A stretch of DNA of 64,000 nucleotides from JAIBBG01 sp040381475. Its GTDB lineage: Bacteria > Bacteroidota > Bacteroidia > Flavobacteriales_D > Sanyastnellaceae. A program made the translations under genes and the position numbers. Under the pieces are notes generated by a model. It was given only the letters and a program-made list of their open reading frames with translations, searched no databases and had not been told where the DNA came from. Shown here one piece after another: positions 1 to 9,157 of the stretch. The number at the start of each line of letters is the position of its first letter. The first letter of the stretch is position 1. The stretch covers positions 17,720 through 81,719 of the forward strand of contig JBEIHH010000005.1 in the NCBI GenBank assembly GCA_040381475.1, written 5' to 3'.

Positions 1-777
1 TTTGGCGATTGTGATCCGGATCTATTGCAAGCTGATTATTTCTTGATGGAAGTTTCTTTCAATAAAAAGAACGAACCGGATACCGGATATTCATTCCTGC
101 TGCATCATCACAATATTCAGAAAATCCCTGCTGCAGGATATACCGGAGATCCAATTGGGCTAACACTTGCTGCTCTTCTGGACTCTATGAAATGTGGAGA
201 CCATTTGAAGCTTATTCTTCCATTCTCCGAATTCGACAATACCTGGCTAGGTGCATATTCAGACAGTTCAATGTATGAATCAAATGAAAAAATAGATCTT
301 GACCTTCATCTGATCAGAACTTTCGACAAACCAGGATACACAAGGTATCTTATGCAGGCTGCTCAGCAAGGTGAGATTTCCGAACATGAGGCCATAGAAT
401 TGCTTCTGATGAATGACGTTGAAATGGGCTATGAAAAGCACGGTAAATGTTTCATACAATATGTAAACAGAACGGCAGGAGATTCGATTTTATCCGGGAG
501 GGAGGTTTCAATCCTCTACAACACATTTTTGCTGGATGGAACTCTACTGGACGACACAACATCGATGCAATTTTCATTCGGGCGCCCGGGACAGATCGTA
601 AGTGGCCTTCAATATGCGCTGAGTTTTCTCAGGGAAGGTGAAGAAGCAGTCATCTATTTGCCGTCGTTTCTCGCATTTGGCGATAAGGGCAGTACCAGTA
701 ATGTTGTACCGGCGCGTACCCCCGTTTACTTCAAACTGAAAGTCCTGGGTGTAAAGAATTCCAACGAAAAGTTCTGA
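1..777 (+). CDS. FKBP-type peptidyl-prolyl cis-trans isomerase, 5'-truncated
   Basis: The reading frame is open from base 1, so the real start and any signal peptide or lipobox lie left of the window. The last ~110 residues match the FKBP fold that isomerises X-Pro bonds: 'SILYNTFLLDGTLLDD', the bulge 'GRPGQIVSGLQYALSFLREGE', and the closing strand ending in 'PARTPVYFKLKVLGV'. The first ~110 visible residues look like a second, degenerate FKBP-like half ('PIGLTLAALLDSMKCGDHLKLILPF'). Family knowledge: Bacteroidota exported FKBPs, including the gliding lipoprotein GldI, act on periplasmic folding, often of T9SS partners. That role is inferred here only from the lineage. The next gene follows 58 bp downstream on the same strand. 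Confidence 0.82.
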   Translation, partial: FGDCDPDLLQADYFLMEVSFNKKNEPDTGYSFLLHHHNIQKIPAAGYTGDPIGLTLAALLDSMKCGDHLKLILPFSEFDNTWLGAYSDSSMYESNEKIDLDLHLIRTFDKPGYTRYLMQAAQQGEISEHEAIELLLMNDVEMGYEKHGKCFIQYVNRTAGDSILSGREVSILYNTFLLDGTLLDDTTSMQFSFGRPGQIVSGLQYALSFLREGEEAVIYLPSFLAFGDKGSTSNVVPARTPVYFKLKVLGVKNSNEKF

Positions 778-835
778 AAGCCAGAACAATTTAGTCTTAT
801 ATCCGTTATACAGACGCACAAACTCTGCCCTTCGG

Positions 836-2260
836 ATGAAAGCGATACTCTGTTTGTTCCCGTTTTTGATATTCCTGAGCGAATGCCGCGCACAGGATAA
901 TTTAGGCATTGCAGGCAGCACCAGGGCACCCATGAACACGCTTTTGATCAATCCATCAACAATCGTTGATTCAAGAGCATTCATTGACATCAATCTCGCC
1001 GGGGTGAGTGTGTTTGCGAGAAACGATTTCGCCTTTCTGGATGGCAAAAGTTTTTCATTATCCATGTTTGATACAATGACCACAGTCCCGATGAATCGTG
1101 ACAAAGGTCCGTATCATGCCTATGCAGATGTGATGGTACAGGGGCCCGGAGCTTCCTTCGCAGTGAAACAACATGCATTCGCTATCAATACTGGTGTGCG
1201 TGTTGTTGCAGACGCCAGAGGCCTTCCAAACAAACTGTCTGATTTGATCAACCAAGGCTTTCAATACAGAGAACAGATGGGTCAGGTTCAGTCATTCTCT
1301 AATGTGCGAACCAATGCTTTGGCCTGGGGTGAAGCAGGACTTACCTACGGTACTATTCTGGCAAGGGACGGCAACGCCATACTTCAGGGAGCTGCATCGA
1401 TTAAAAGACTATTCGGAGTGGCAGGTGCGGGAGTAAGACTTGATAACTGGACTTATATTGTCAGGGACAGCACCCGACTGGAAACCCAGAACCTCAATGG
1501 TGAATATGGATTCAACGATCCTACGGCAGGATTGCTCAATGGAAAAGGATGGGGGTTCGACCTCGGATTCACCTACAAAGTCCGAAAATCGAATTCGGAC
1601 GATTATAGACCTCATTCTCCCTGCACCGACGGAGACTATCTCTATAGCCTGGGAGTTTCACTTCTTGATTTCGGCCGTGTATCATTCAACGGACCATTTT
1701 ACCGAAACGAGTTCAACAAGAATGAAAGCAGTGAGTGGGAGAATTATCAAGGAACAACAGCGAACGATATAGCCGGGGTAGACAGTCTGATCAACAGTAA
1801 TTTCAATCTTGTGCAGGAAAACTCAAGTGACGGTCGATTCAGAATGAAACTTCCCTCAGCAATTTCCGTGCAGCTAGATTACAACCTCACACATAATTTT
1901 TACGTGCATGGTGTTATGACATATGGACTCCCCAGACTAAACAGCCTGGGAGTGCAGCGGGCATCTTATCTCGGAATTGTTCCCCGCTGTGAAATCAAGC
2001 GATTCGAAGTGAGTTTGCCTGTCTCACTTTACGAATGGCAGCATCCACAATTTGGACTTGCGATGCGACTCAATAGCCTGATTATTGGCAGTGATAATCT
2101 GGGCGGTCTGTTGTTCAATCAGGATATTTATGGCGCCGATATTTATTTCAGTCTTAAATACACGATCTTCAAGCACTGGAAGTGCAAAACAAAAAGCAAG
2201 AAGGCGAAAACAGTCGTTCGCCACGGCAACAAAGAACCACTTCCTTGTCCTTCATGGTGA
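836..2260 (+). CDS. Outer-membrane beta-barrel-like protein (DUF5723-like)
   Basis: 474 aa. The ATG start gives a clear signal peptide (hydrophobic 'ILCLFPFLIFLSECRAQ', cleavage after A-Q). The mature part opens with 'GIAGSTRAPMNTLLINPSTIVDSRAFIDINLAGVSVFARND', the Asn-Pro opening and glycine/aromatic alternation I associate with the DUF5723 family of Bacteroidota outer-membrane proteins. Alternating hydrophobic strands continue to the end, where 'YGADIYFSLKYTIF' would be the last strand, followed by a Lys-rich tail (KCKTKSKKAKT) that is unusual after a terminal barrel strand. Function is unknown. It lies between an FKBP gene and an acyltransferase, which suggests an envelope role but does not define it. 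Confidence 0.65.
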   Translation: MKAILCLFPFLIFLSECRAQDNLGIAGSTRAPMNTLLINPSTIVDSRAFIDINLAGVSVFARNDFAFLDGKSFSLSMFDTMTTVPMNRDKGPYHAYADVMVQGPGASFAVKQHAFAINTGVRVVADARGLPNKLSDLINQGFQYREQMGQVQSFSNVRTNALAWGEAGLTYGTILARDGNAILQGAASIKRLFGVAGAGVRLDNWTYIVRDSTRLETQNLNGEYGFNDPTAGLLNGKGWGFDLGFTYKVRKSNSDDYRPHSPCTDGDYLYSLGVSLLDFGRVSFNGPFYRNEFNKNESSEWENYQGTTANDIAGVDSLINSNFNLVQENSSDGRFRMKLPSAISVQLDYNLTHNFYVHGVMTYGLPRLNSLGVQRASYLGIVPRCEIKRFEVSLPVSLYEWQHPQFGLAMRLNSLIIGSDNLGGLLFNQDIYGADIYFSLKYTIFKHWKCKTKSKKAKTVVRHGNKEPLPCPSW

Positions 2261-2327
2261 TTTATTAATGGCTCAACAGAAGTCAGCACCTTTTGATAAT
2301 CAATTAATTGGATTACGAACCATGAAT

Positions 2328-2335
2328 TAACTTCG
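2328..2335 (+). promoter_or_regulatory. Candidate -7 box (TAACTTCG), leaderless spacing
   Basis: TAACTTCG differs at one base from the Bacteroidota -7 consensus TAnnTTTG and ends exactly 4 nt before the ATG at 2340. If used, transcription would begin at or next to the A of the start codon. No convincing -33 TTTG is seen at 19-21 bp spacing. Confidence 0.35.
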
Positions 2336-2339
2336 CGTC

Positions 2340-3554
2340 ATGATTGAAGCCCCCATTGATGTAAAGGACTATCATGATATCCGCCCATATTCTGACACCG
2401 AGCTCAGTGAGGCCATAATGCGCCTTGTTGAAGACCCCTTGCTCTATAAAATGATGAAGTGGGTCTATCCCGCTTTGCGAAAAGCTGAAATTCGAAAAAT
2501 GTTTCAGGATATTCGCTCCGTTCAACAGTTCCAGGAGGAGATCGGAGCTCCGGTTATGAAAGTAATCACCCAAATGACTACCAGTGGGCTTTCTTTTTCG
2601 AATGTGCAAAATATCCGCAAAGACAAAGCCTACCTTTTCATCAGCAATCACCGCGACATCATCCTTGACAGCGCCTTACTCAATGTAAGCCTCATGGAAA
2701 GCGGCTTCGATACAACCGAAATTGCCATTGGGGATAACCTGCTGAAAACGCAACTCGTTCGTGATCTCGTCAGATCCAATAAAAATTTCATCGTAAACCG
2801 AGACATCAACGCAAAAGAAATCTACCATTACTCGCTTCGGCTGAGCAATTACATCAGACACACTATCAAAGAAAGAAAAACCTCCATATGGATTGCGCAA
2901 AGGGAAGGACGGAGTAAAGATGGTGATGACCGCACATCGACCGGTTTGCTCAAAATGTTCGCTATGTCCGAAGGCAGCAATGTCGAAGACTCTTTACAGG
3001 AATTGAACATTACACCCATGTGTGTGAGTTACGAATATGATCCCTGTGATTTGCTAAAAACACATGAATTGTTGCATGTTAAGTATTTCGGCAAATACGA
3101 AAAAAAACCCATGGAAGACTTTCATTCAATGCTTACAGGTCTTACAGGTCATAAAGGAAGAGTGAATATTGCAGTTGGAAACGATATGACCCAAACTCTG
3201 GAAAAAATGCGGCTGATTTTAAATAAAAATGAGAAATTTCGAGTGCTGGGTGAAAGTATTGATGAAGAAATGTTCCGAATCTATAAGCTTTGGCCAACCA
3301 ATTATATTGCCTATGATCTATTGAATGGTACAAAGGATTTTAAAGATCAATATTCAAACATTCAGCGAATTGCTTTCGTCAACTATGTCAGAGGCCATGT
3401 ATTAAAACTTGCGCTCAACAGAAAAAAATCCGGACTCCCCTCCACAAATCTCAACAGCACGAGCAGAGAAATTCTGCTGCAGATGTATGCTAATCCAGTG
3501 AGCAATCATTTGTCACTGGAAAACAAGAAAAAAATCTACTTTGAAACAATATGA
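2340..3554 (+). CDS. PlsC-like lysophospholipid/glycerol acyltransferase
   Basis: 404 aa. The glycerolipid acyltransferase core is visible at residues ~95-240: 'AYLFISNHRDIILDSALL' (motif I region), 'SNKNFIVNRD' (motif II region) and 'IWIAQREGRSKDGDDRTSTG' (motif III, E-G-x-S type). These enzymes move an acyl chain from acyl-ACP or acyl-CoA to glycerol-phosphate lipids at the inner membrane. The signature reads H-x5-D (H-R-D-I-I-L-D) and not the canonical H-x4-D, a variant I recall from many Bacteroidota homologues. No signal peptide or transmembrane segment is evident, so it is probably peripheral. Its stop overlaps the start of the next gene by 4 bp (ATGA), so the two are likely co-translated. 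Substrate is not determinable. Confidence 0.78.
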   Translation: MIEAPIDVKDYHDIRPYSDTELSEAIMRLVEDPLLYKMMKWVYPALRKAEIRKMFQDIRSVQQFQEEIGAPVMKVITQMTTSGLSFSNVQNIRKDKAYLFISNHRDIILDSALLNVSLMESGFDTTEIAIGDNLLKTQLVRDLVRSNKNFIVNRDINAKEIYHYSLRLSNYIRHTIKERKTSIWIAQREGRSKDGDDRTSTGLLKMFAMSEGSNVEDSLQELNITPMCVSYEYDPCDLLKTHELLHVKYFGKYEKKPMEDFHSMLTGLTGHKGRVNIAVGNDMTQTLEKMRLILNKNEKFRVLGESIDEEMFRIYKLWPTNYIAYDLLNGTKDFKDQYSNIQRIAFVNYVRGHVLKLALNRKKSGLPSTNLNSTSREILLQMYANPVSNHLSLENKKKIYFETI

Positions 3555-5509
3555 TTAAATTGATTCTTTCAATGTTTCTGTTTCTGTCGGCCATTATGCT
3601 TGCAGCTCCAGTTGCATTGGCCCAATGCGATGCCTGTCAATTTGAGGTTCAGTTAATCACCAACGGAGATTTTGAAAGTGGAAACACCGGTTTCACGACA
3701 GCTCTTGAATATTCTCCAGGTCCCATATTCTTTTGTCCCTTGTGTGATGAGAACACCTATGCCGTAGGTGCCAATGCAACTCTTTATCACAGTGGTTTTG
3801 CAGGTTCAGATCATACCAATCCACCAACAGGTGATTTTTTGATCGCCAACGGTCCGGGTCAGGCCGGTGCACTTGCATGGTGCCAAACCACCGCGGTTCA
3901 GCCCAATACCAACTATTCCTTCAGTTTCTGGGCAAGAGATGTAACCAATAACAACAATCCTCATCCAACAGCATTGCTTCAGGTAGCTTTCAACGGTATT
4001 GCGATGACAGATACTTTGAATGCAGACGGAGGCTGGGAGCAAATGATCGTCGACTGGAACAGCGGATCACTAACCTCGGTGGAAATCTGTATCATCAATC
4101 AGCAATCGCTCACAGGTGGCAATGACTTTGGGCTTGACGACATCAGTATGACCGGCTGCCATGACTATCAGCTGTCGCAGCCGGCAATTGCCGGCGATGA
4201 CATTACAATTTGCAGCAACGAACAGGTAAGCATCGGAACCACGCCAATTGCAGGTTATCAGTACAACTGGGACAACCTCAACGGACTGAATTCAGGTACA
4301 ATCGGCAATCCAATTTTATCGATTGAGAATGAAACTGACTTCCCGTTAACTGAAACATATATTGTAACCCGCGATTCTGCAGGTGTTGGCTGCACTGATC
4401 AAGATACAATAATGGTCACAATCCTGCCGCTTCCAACTTTTGAGCTTGGACCAGACCTTGTAATTTGCCCGGGAGAAGTTGCCACTATAGATGCAAGTGA
4501 TATCTGGGACAGTATTGAATGGTCAAACGGTTCCAACACGAATTCCATAACTGTTGGCGAGGGAATATACGATGCCACCGTTTCCGTTGGCATTTGTTCA
4601 TCAACCGATCAGATATTGATTACAGAAGTGGTGTTGCCGCAGATCGATCTCGGCGAAGATCAGGTAATATGTTCATCCGATAATCTTGTGCTCTATGCAG
4701 GCGTATTGGGGACATGGTCCGATGGTAGCATCTCTGACACACTCATTGTACCAACATCCGGCGACTATTCATTTGAATACAACCAACAAGGTTGCTCAGT
4801 TACTGACGCAGTATATGTTGAGATAATCGAAAATCCTGAAGTTTATCTTCCCGCTGACACGATCTTCTGTGAAGGCACGACCATCGAACTGAATGCCGGC
4901 ATGGATGGCCTGTGGAGTACCGGTGCTTTGGGTTCATCCATTATTGTGAACACCCCTGCATATTACGATATCGTTGTGACCAATGGTCCTTGCACAGCAC
5001 AGGCCGGCACAGTGGTTGAAATGATCCCGCTTCCTTCAGTCGATCTCGAAGAATTCGCTAGCATCTGTGAAGATGACAGCTTACAGCTCATAGCCTTTTC
5101 AGAAAACAATTTCAGCTATCTGTGGTCAACCGGTGACACTTTGGCCAATATTTTTGTAAGTGAAGCAGGAAATTACGAAGTGACTGTTTCCAATCAATGC
5201 GGCACTGATCAGGATGAAATTGATCTGGAGACATATCCCTGTTCCTGGAATTTGTTTATTCCAAGTTCCTTTACGCCTAATGATGATGGATTCAACGAGG
5301 GCTGGCGGATATATGGATATAATATTAGCAACGTCAGTGTTATAATTTACAACAGATTCGGCGATGCGATCTTTGAAACGAATGATCCCGGAATAGCGTG
5401 GACACCATCAACCGGAGTGTACGATGACGTATACAACTACCGCGTAGAGGCTACGGCATTCGATGGTGAACAGATCATTCAAACAGGACATCTTTACCTG
5501 CTTCGCTAA
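3551..5509 (+). CDS. Secreted T9SS type B (gliding-associated C-terminal) protein
   Basis: 652 aa. The N-terminal signal peptide 'LILSMFLFLSAIMLAAPVALAQ' precedes a cysteine-rich start (CDACQ) and a carbohydrate-binding-like jelly-roll (~residues 30-205: 'NGDFESGNTGFTT', 'SFSFWARDV', 'DFGLDDISMTGC'). Four to five Ig-like modules of ~75 aa follow, each with a paired Cys and a 'W-S-N/D/T-G' motif ('EWSNGSNTNSITV', 'GTWSDGSISDTLIV', 'YLWSTGDTLANIFV'). The C-terminus (~residues 570-652) is a CHU_C/type B sorting domain: 'FIPSSFTPNDDGFNEGW', 'VIIYNRFGDAIFE', 'YNYRVEA'. It should be exported by Sec, then across the outer membrane by T9SS and tethered to the surface or released. The specific role is unknown; an adhesin is plausible. 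It overlaps the acyltransferase gene by 4 bp. Confidence 0.85.
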   Translation: MIKLILSMFLFLSAIMLAAPVALAQCDACQFEVQLITNGDFESGNTGFTTALEYSPGPIFFCPLCDENTYAVGANATLYHSGFAGSDHTNPPTGDFLIANGPGQAGALAWCQTTAVQPNTNYSFSFWARDVTNNNNPHPTALLQVAFNGIAMTDTLNADGGWEQMIVDWNSGSLTSVEICIINQQSLTGGNDFGLDDISMTGCHDYQLSQPAIAGDDITICSNEQVSIGTTPIAGYQYNWDNLNGLNSGTIGNPILSIENETDFPLTETYIVTRDSAGVGCTDQDTIMVTILPLPTFELGPDLVICPGEVATIDASDIWDSIEWSNGSNTNSITVGEGIYDATVSVGICSSTDQILITEVVLPQIDLGEDQVICSSDNLVLYAGVLGTWSDGSISDTLIVPTSGDYSFEYNQQGCSVTDAVYVEIIENPEVYLPADTIFCEGTTIELNAGMDGLWSTGALGSSIIVNTPAYYDIVVTNGPCTAQAGTVVEMIPLPSVDLEEFASICEDDSLQLIAFSENNFSYLWSTGDTLANIFVSEAGNYEVTVSNQCGTDQDEIDLETYPCSWNLFIPSSFTPNDDGFNEGWRIYGYNISNVSVIIYNRFGDAIFETNDPGIAWTPSTGVYDDVYNYRVEATAFDGEQIIQTGHLYLLR

Positions 5510-5644
5510 AAATTCGAAGCAAAAACCAATGAAAGTCCGATAAAGATAAAATATGCCGCACTAGAAGTCTTTTACGCATATTTGCGTTGAATTGAAAGAA
5601 TAGATGCAGCAGGCATAGGAAAACATTATTTTGATTTAATAAAA

Positions 5645-6496
5645 ATGAGTTGGTTTAAAAGAAAAATACAGGGTATTACTACCAAAAGCAAAGAGAAAAA
5701 AGAAATTCCCGAAGGACTTTGGTACAAATGTCCGGAATGCAAAAACGTAATCACATCCGACGAACACGCCGACAACAATTGGTGTTGCAACAAGTGTGGC
5801 TACCATGAAAAAATCGGCTCAAGGGAGTATTTCAGCATCTTGTTTGACAACAATGAGTACCAGGAAATAGCCGCCAATCTAACTAGCGGTGACCCACTGA
5901 AGTTTACGGATACCAAAGCATATGCCGACAGGATCAAAACCACCATCAGAAAAACCGGATTAAAAGATGCAGTCCGTGTTGGTTTAGGTAAGATACGAGG
6001 TGAAAATGCCGTAGTAGTGTGCATGGATTTTGCCTTCATCGGCGGTTCAATGGGTTCCGTGGTCGGCGAAAAATTCGCTATTGGCGTGGATGAAGCCATC
6101 AAAAACAAATGCCCATTCATTTGTATTTCAAAATCCGGAGGCGCCAGAATGATGGAAGCTGGATTTTCGCTGATGCAAATGGCAAAAACTTCTGCCAAGC
6201 TCACTCAACTTGCTGATGCAAAACTGCCCTACGTGTCTTTCCTCACAGATCCGACCACCGGTGGAGTAACAGCTTCGTTCGCCATGCTTGGCGATATCAA
6301 TATTGCAGAACCAAAAGCACTCATTGGTTTTGCCGGCCCACGGGTAGTAAAAGAAACAATCGGTAAAGATCTGCCCGAAGGATTCCAGAGTTCAGAATTC
6401 GTATTGGAGCATGGCTTTCTGGACTACATTGTAGAGCGGAAAGACTTGAAAAATAAATTGAGCGAATCACTCAGGTGGTTTTCCTCTTCAACTTAA
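5645..6496 (+). CDS. accD: Acetyl-CoA carboxylase carboxyltransferase subunit beta
   Basis: 283 aa, usual family length. AccD pairs with AccA to transfer the carboxyl group from carboxybiotin to acetyl-CoA, giving malonyl-CoA for fatty acid synthesis. The N-terminal zinc ribbon is intact (C29, C32, C48, C51 in 'KCPECKN' and 'WCCNKCGYH'). The crotonase-like core shows 'CMDFAFIGGSMGSVVGEKF', 'ISKSGGARMMEAGFSLMQM' and 'LTDPTTGGVTASFAMLGDI'; the Gly-Gly pairs form the oxyanion holes. ATG 5645 places the zinc ribbon at its normal distance. A 135-bp gap upstream suggests its own promoter; accA is not in this window. Confidence 0.97.
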   Translation: MSWFKRKIQGITTKSKEKKEIPEGLWYKCPECKNVITSDEHADNNWCCNKCGYHEKIGSREYFSILFDNNEYQEIAANLTSGDPLKFTDTKAYADRIKTTIRKTGLKDAVRVGLGKIRGENAVVVCMDFAFIGGSMGSVVGEKFAIGVDEAIKNKCPFICISKSGGARMMEAGFSLMQMAKTSAKLTQLADAKLPYVSFLTDPTTGGVTASFAMLGDINIAEPKALIGFAGPRVVKETIGKDLPEGFQSSEFVLEHGFLDYIVERKDLKNKLSESLRWFSSST

Positions 6497-6526
6497 TATG
6501 TTCTAAAAATAAAATTTCCGTAGCAA

Positions 6527-9031
6527 TTATTTCACGAAAATCCTTGTGGTCACTTCCTGACCATTTTCAGGTGTGAGATTCAACATGTAAAATCCAGAAC
6601 TCAAATTGTCAAGAACAAGAGTGCGTGCCGTTGCTTTTCCAGATTCCATAATCAACTCGCCAGCTATGCTGTAAAGCTTAGTGCTAAAAGGAATGTTCGC
6701 ATTGATGAAAACCACATCACTTGCAGGATTCGGATAAACTGAATGCACAAAAGTTTGTGACTCTTCAATACCGGAGCAATCATCAACAATCAAGTTATCC
6801 ATTGCGGAAGCACTGCAGTTAAATTCGTTAGTCACAGTATAAGTCACAGTATTTAGTCCTACCAACGCATTCATCGGGTTGAATGCATTGTTTTCAACTC
6901 CATCTCCACTCATAATGCCACCGGCCGGATTCGCCACCCATGAGAGGTCAGGCCCGAGATCACAAATCTCATCAACACTGAATTCGAAAAATGCGTATGG
7001 TGCCGGATTAACCGTTAAGAGGAATTCTGCGGAAGAGATACATCCTTGTTCTGAAGTACCTGTTACATGATAGTTCAATGTGGCAAAAGGAGTGATCGCA
7101 ATCGTTGCCACATTCTGATTGGTGTTCCAAACGTAACTGCTTGCACCACTTGCTTCTAGCACAACATCGTCACCTGCGCATACCGTTGAATTGCCGTCAA
7201 TACTCACAATAGGAAGAGGATGTACAATAACTTCAACAGTTTCAGTTCTTGTGCATCCATTGTTTCCGGTGCTTATCAGACTAAGTGTTGTATCCTGCTC
7301 AGGAACGAAGAAAAGCTCAGTCTCAGAAGAGCCATTATTCCATACAATTGAGCCATCCGACCAAACTGAAATTGACAAATAATCACCATAACACAACTCA
7401 TCATCACCGGTAATGGTCACGAGTGGAGCAGGATCCACATTGATACTGATATTGGTAAAATCAGTGCACCCGAATTCAGTATAACCTACCAAGTTGATAA
7501 TGCTATCCTGCGTTGGGGCTGTATTAAAAGTGTCACCTTCGAAAACACCGTTCCAGATGTAATAATCGGCTCCATTACCATACAATTCAGTTGACAATCC
7601 TTCACAAAAACTTGTACCCCCCGTTCCTGTGACAATTGGTACCGGATGAATGACAACATCCAATGTCAGAGAATCGTTGCACCCGGTATTATTTATGCCA
7701 TAAAGCGTCAACACAAAATCATCGGCGCCAATAAACTCTAGCAGATCATCCTGCAAGCCGGTGCTCCACGTGTGATTATCTGCGCCAGATGCCAAAAGCG
7801 ATACCGTTTCACCCTCGCAAAAAGGGTTAACGACCTCGATTTCTAAATCCGGAATCGGATTGACTGGAATTTCAAAAGTCTGAATGGTGTTGCATTCGGC
7901 AGAAGAATACGCTGTAACCTCGAACCTCAATGTGTCAGCGGGTTGGTCGAAGAAAATATTGTTCGGTTCCTGAGTAATATCCTCTCCGGTATCAAGATTC
8001 AACCAGGAGTAAAACTCTCCTCCTGTTGCTTCCAGATTCAGGACTTCACCTTCGCAGATTTCGTCAATTCCAACCACATTCAAATCAGGATAGTCACTCA
8101 CCACGATATCCAAAGGTATCGTTACAAAACAGTCCAGAAAATTATAAGCTTCGATGAAGTAAGTAAAATCTTGCTGCGGGTATAAAGTATGCGGACTTGT
8201 TATTGTTCCAAGCTCATCTTTAAAATAATCAGCGCCTTCAAAGGTGATCACTATTGAATCACCTGAACAAATTGAAGTATTTGCCATGATTGTTGGTTCA
8301 GGTAATGGAATAACTTCAATGGCATAATAAATTGTCGTATCACATTCAGCAGCCAAATAGATGGTCAGGGTATATTCTGGCTGGGGACCAACGATAAAAC
8401 TGACACTTGGATCTGAAGATCCGTCAAACCATTCAATATCAAGTTGAGTGTTTACTGAAATAGTTGCTTCCCCTCCTGGACAAACGCTTGTTGTTCCCGT
8501 AATAGCTATGGAATCGGGTAATTCGAGGATTTCTATTGTGAATTCCGTGATAAAAGGGCATCCCGCCGGATCAATACCGCTGGCAAAAGAAGTGAAAGTT
8601 GTATCAAGGATAAAATCCCGAAAATAACTTTTTGTACCATCATACCAGGTCAATTCAATACTAGGCTCTGATGTAATTTTCGCAGTATCAGGTCCACAAA
8701 GTTCCAAATCGCCAACTATTGTAACAGGAACTCCATCAATAACGGTCATTACGACATCATCAGATCCGACGCATGTTTCGTTATTCACAGTGTATGTAAG
8801 CACATACTCCCCTGGTTCCAGACCGGACGGATCGAAAAAATTACCAGTGACATTTGTTCCGGAATACGTGCCTCCCAACGGAAGAACCAGAGGAAGTTCG
8901 AATGGATCCTGATTGGTACATAACGTATCATTACCGAATAAATCAAAGTTTACTTCACAATCCTGAGCTCCTACCTCATAAGTATCAAACAAAAAACAAA
9001 ATATAAAAAACAAGGGTATAAAGCGTGTCAT
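6527..9031 (-). CDS. Large secreted T9SS type A protein with tandem Ig-like modules
   Basis: 834 aa. It has the signal peptide 'FIPLFFIFCFLFDTYEVGAQ' and then nine or so repeated Ig/PKD-like modules of 75-85 residues. Each carries a hallmark 'C-x-G-D/E-x-V/A-x-L/I' near its start ('CPGGEATISV', 'CSGDSIVITF', 'CEGETVSLLA', 'CAGDDVVLEA') and an aromatic 'Y/W-x-W' strand. The C-terminal ~75 residues are a type A sorting domain: 'VYPNPASDVVFI', 'LSSGFYMLNL', ending 'TRIFVK'. It should cross the outer membrane by T9SS and be attached to the surface or cleaved off. No enzymatic domain is recognisable; a structural or adhesive role is inferred. The gene is convergent with accD, 30 bp apart, with no strong terminator visible between them. 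Confidence 0.87.
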   Translation of the reverse strand: MTRFIPLFFIFCFLFDTYEVGAQDCEVNFDLFGNDTLCTNQDPFELPLVLPLGGTYSGTNVTGNFFDPSGLEPGEYVLTYTVNNETCVGSDDVVMTVIDGVPVTIVGDLELCGPDTAKITSEPSIELTWYDGTKSYFRDFILDTTFTSFASGIDPAGCPFITEFTIEILELPDSIAITGTTSVCPGGEATISVNTQLDIEWFDGSSDPSVSFIVGPQPEYTLTIYLAAECDTTIYYAIEVIPLPEPTIMANTSICSGDSIVITFEGADYFKDELGTITSPHTLYPQQDFTYFIEAYNFLDCFVTIPLDIVVSDYPDLNVVGIDEICEGEVLNLEATGGEFYSWLNLDTGEDITQEPNNIFFDQPADTLRFEVTAYSSAECNTIQTFEIPVNPIPDLEIEVVNPFCEGETVSLLASGADNHTWSTGLQDDLLEFIGADDFVLTLYGINNTGCNDSLTLDVVIHPVPIVTGTGGTSFCEGLSTELYGNGADYYIWNGVFEGDTFNTAPTQDSIINLVGYTEFGCTDFTNISINVDPAPLVTITGDDELCYGDYLSISVWSDGSIVWNNGSSETELFFVPEQDTTLSLISTGNNGCTRTETVEVIVHPLPIVSIDGNSTVCAGDDVVLEASGASSYVWNTNQNVATIAITPFATLNYHVTGTSEQGCISSAEFLLTVNPAPYAFFEFSVDEICDLGPDLSWVANPAGGIMSGDGVENNAFNPMNALVGLNTVTYTVTNEFNCSASAMDNLIVDDCSGIEESQTFVHSVYPNPASDVVFINANIPFSTKLYSIAGELIMESGKATARTLVLDNLSSGFYMLNLTPENGQEVTTRIFVK

Positions 9032-9139
9032 GAAGGGTTCGATTGTTTATCCGGCCAAATTACTAAAATAACGCCTGACATTGAAACCCGGAACTCCGCA
9101 AAATGCAGATTTACCTCAATTTTCCAGACTTCTTAACGC

Positions 9140-9147
9140 TAAATTTG
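9140..9147 (+). promoter_or_regulatory. Candidate -7 box (TAAATTTG) for mtaB
   Basis: A perfect match to the Bacteroidota -7 consensus TAnnTTTG ends 10 nt before the mtaB ATG, predicting a leader of only a few bases. No clear -33 TTTG is found at 19-21 bp. Confidence 0.5.
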
Positions 9148-9157
9148 CAATCCTAAA

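Noticed and set aside
574..1104. 176-codon leftward frame over the FKBP end and the barrel gene
   Set aside because: It lies antisense to two genes with clear family or signal-peptide evidence, has no recognisable domain, and would break their context.
5577..5584. CATATTTG upstream of accD as a -7 box
   Set aside because: First base mismatches the consensus and no -33 element is at proper spacing; too weak to list.
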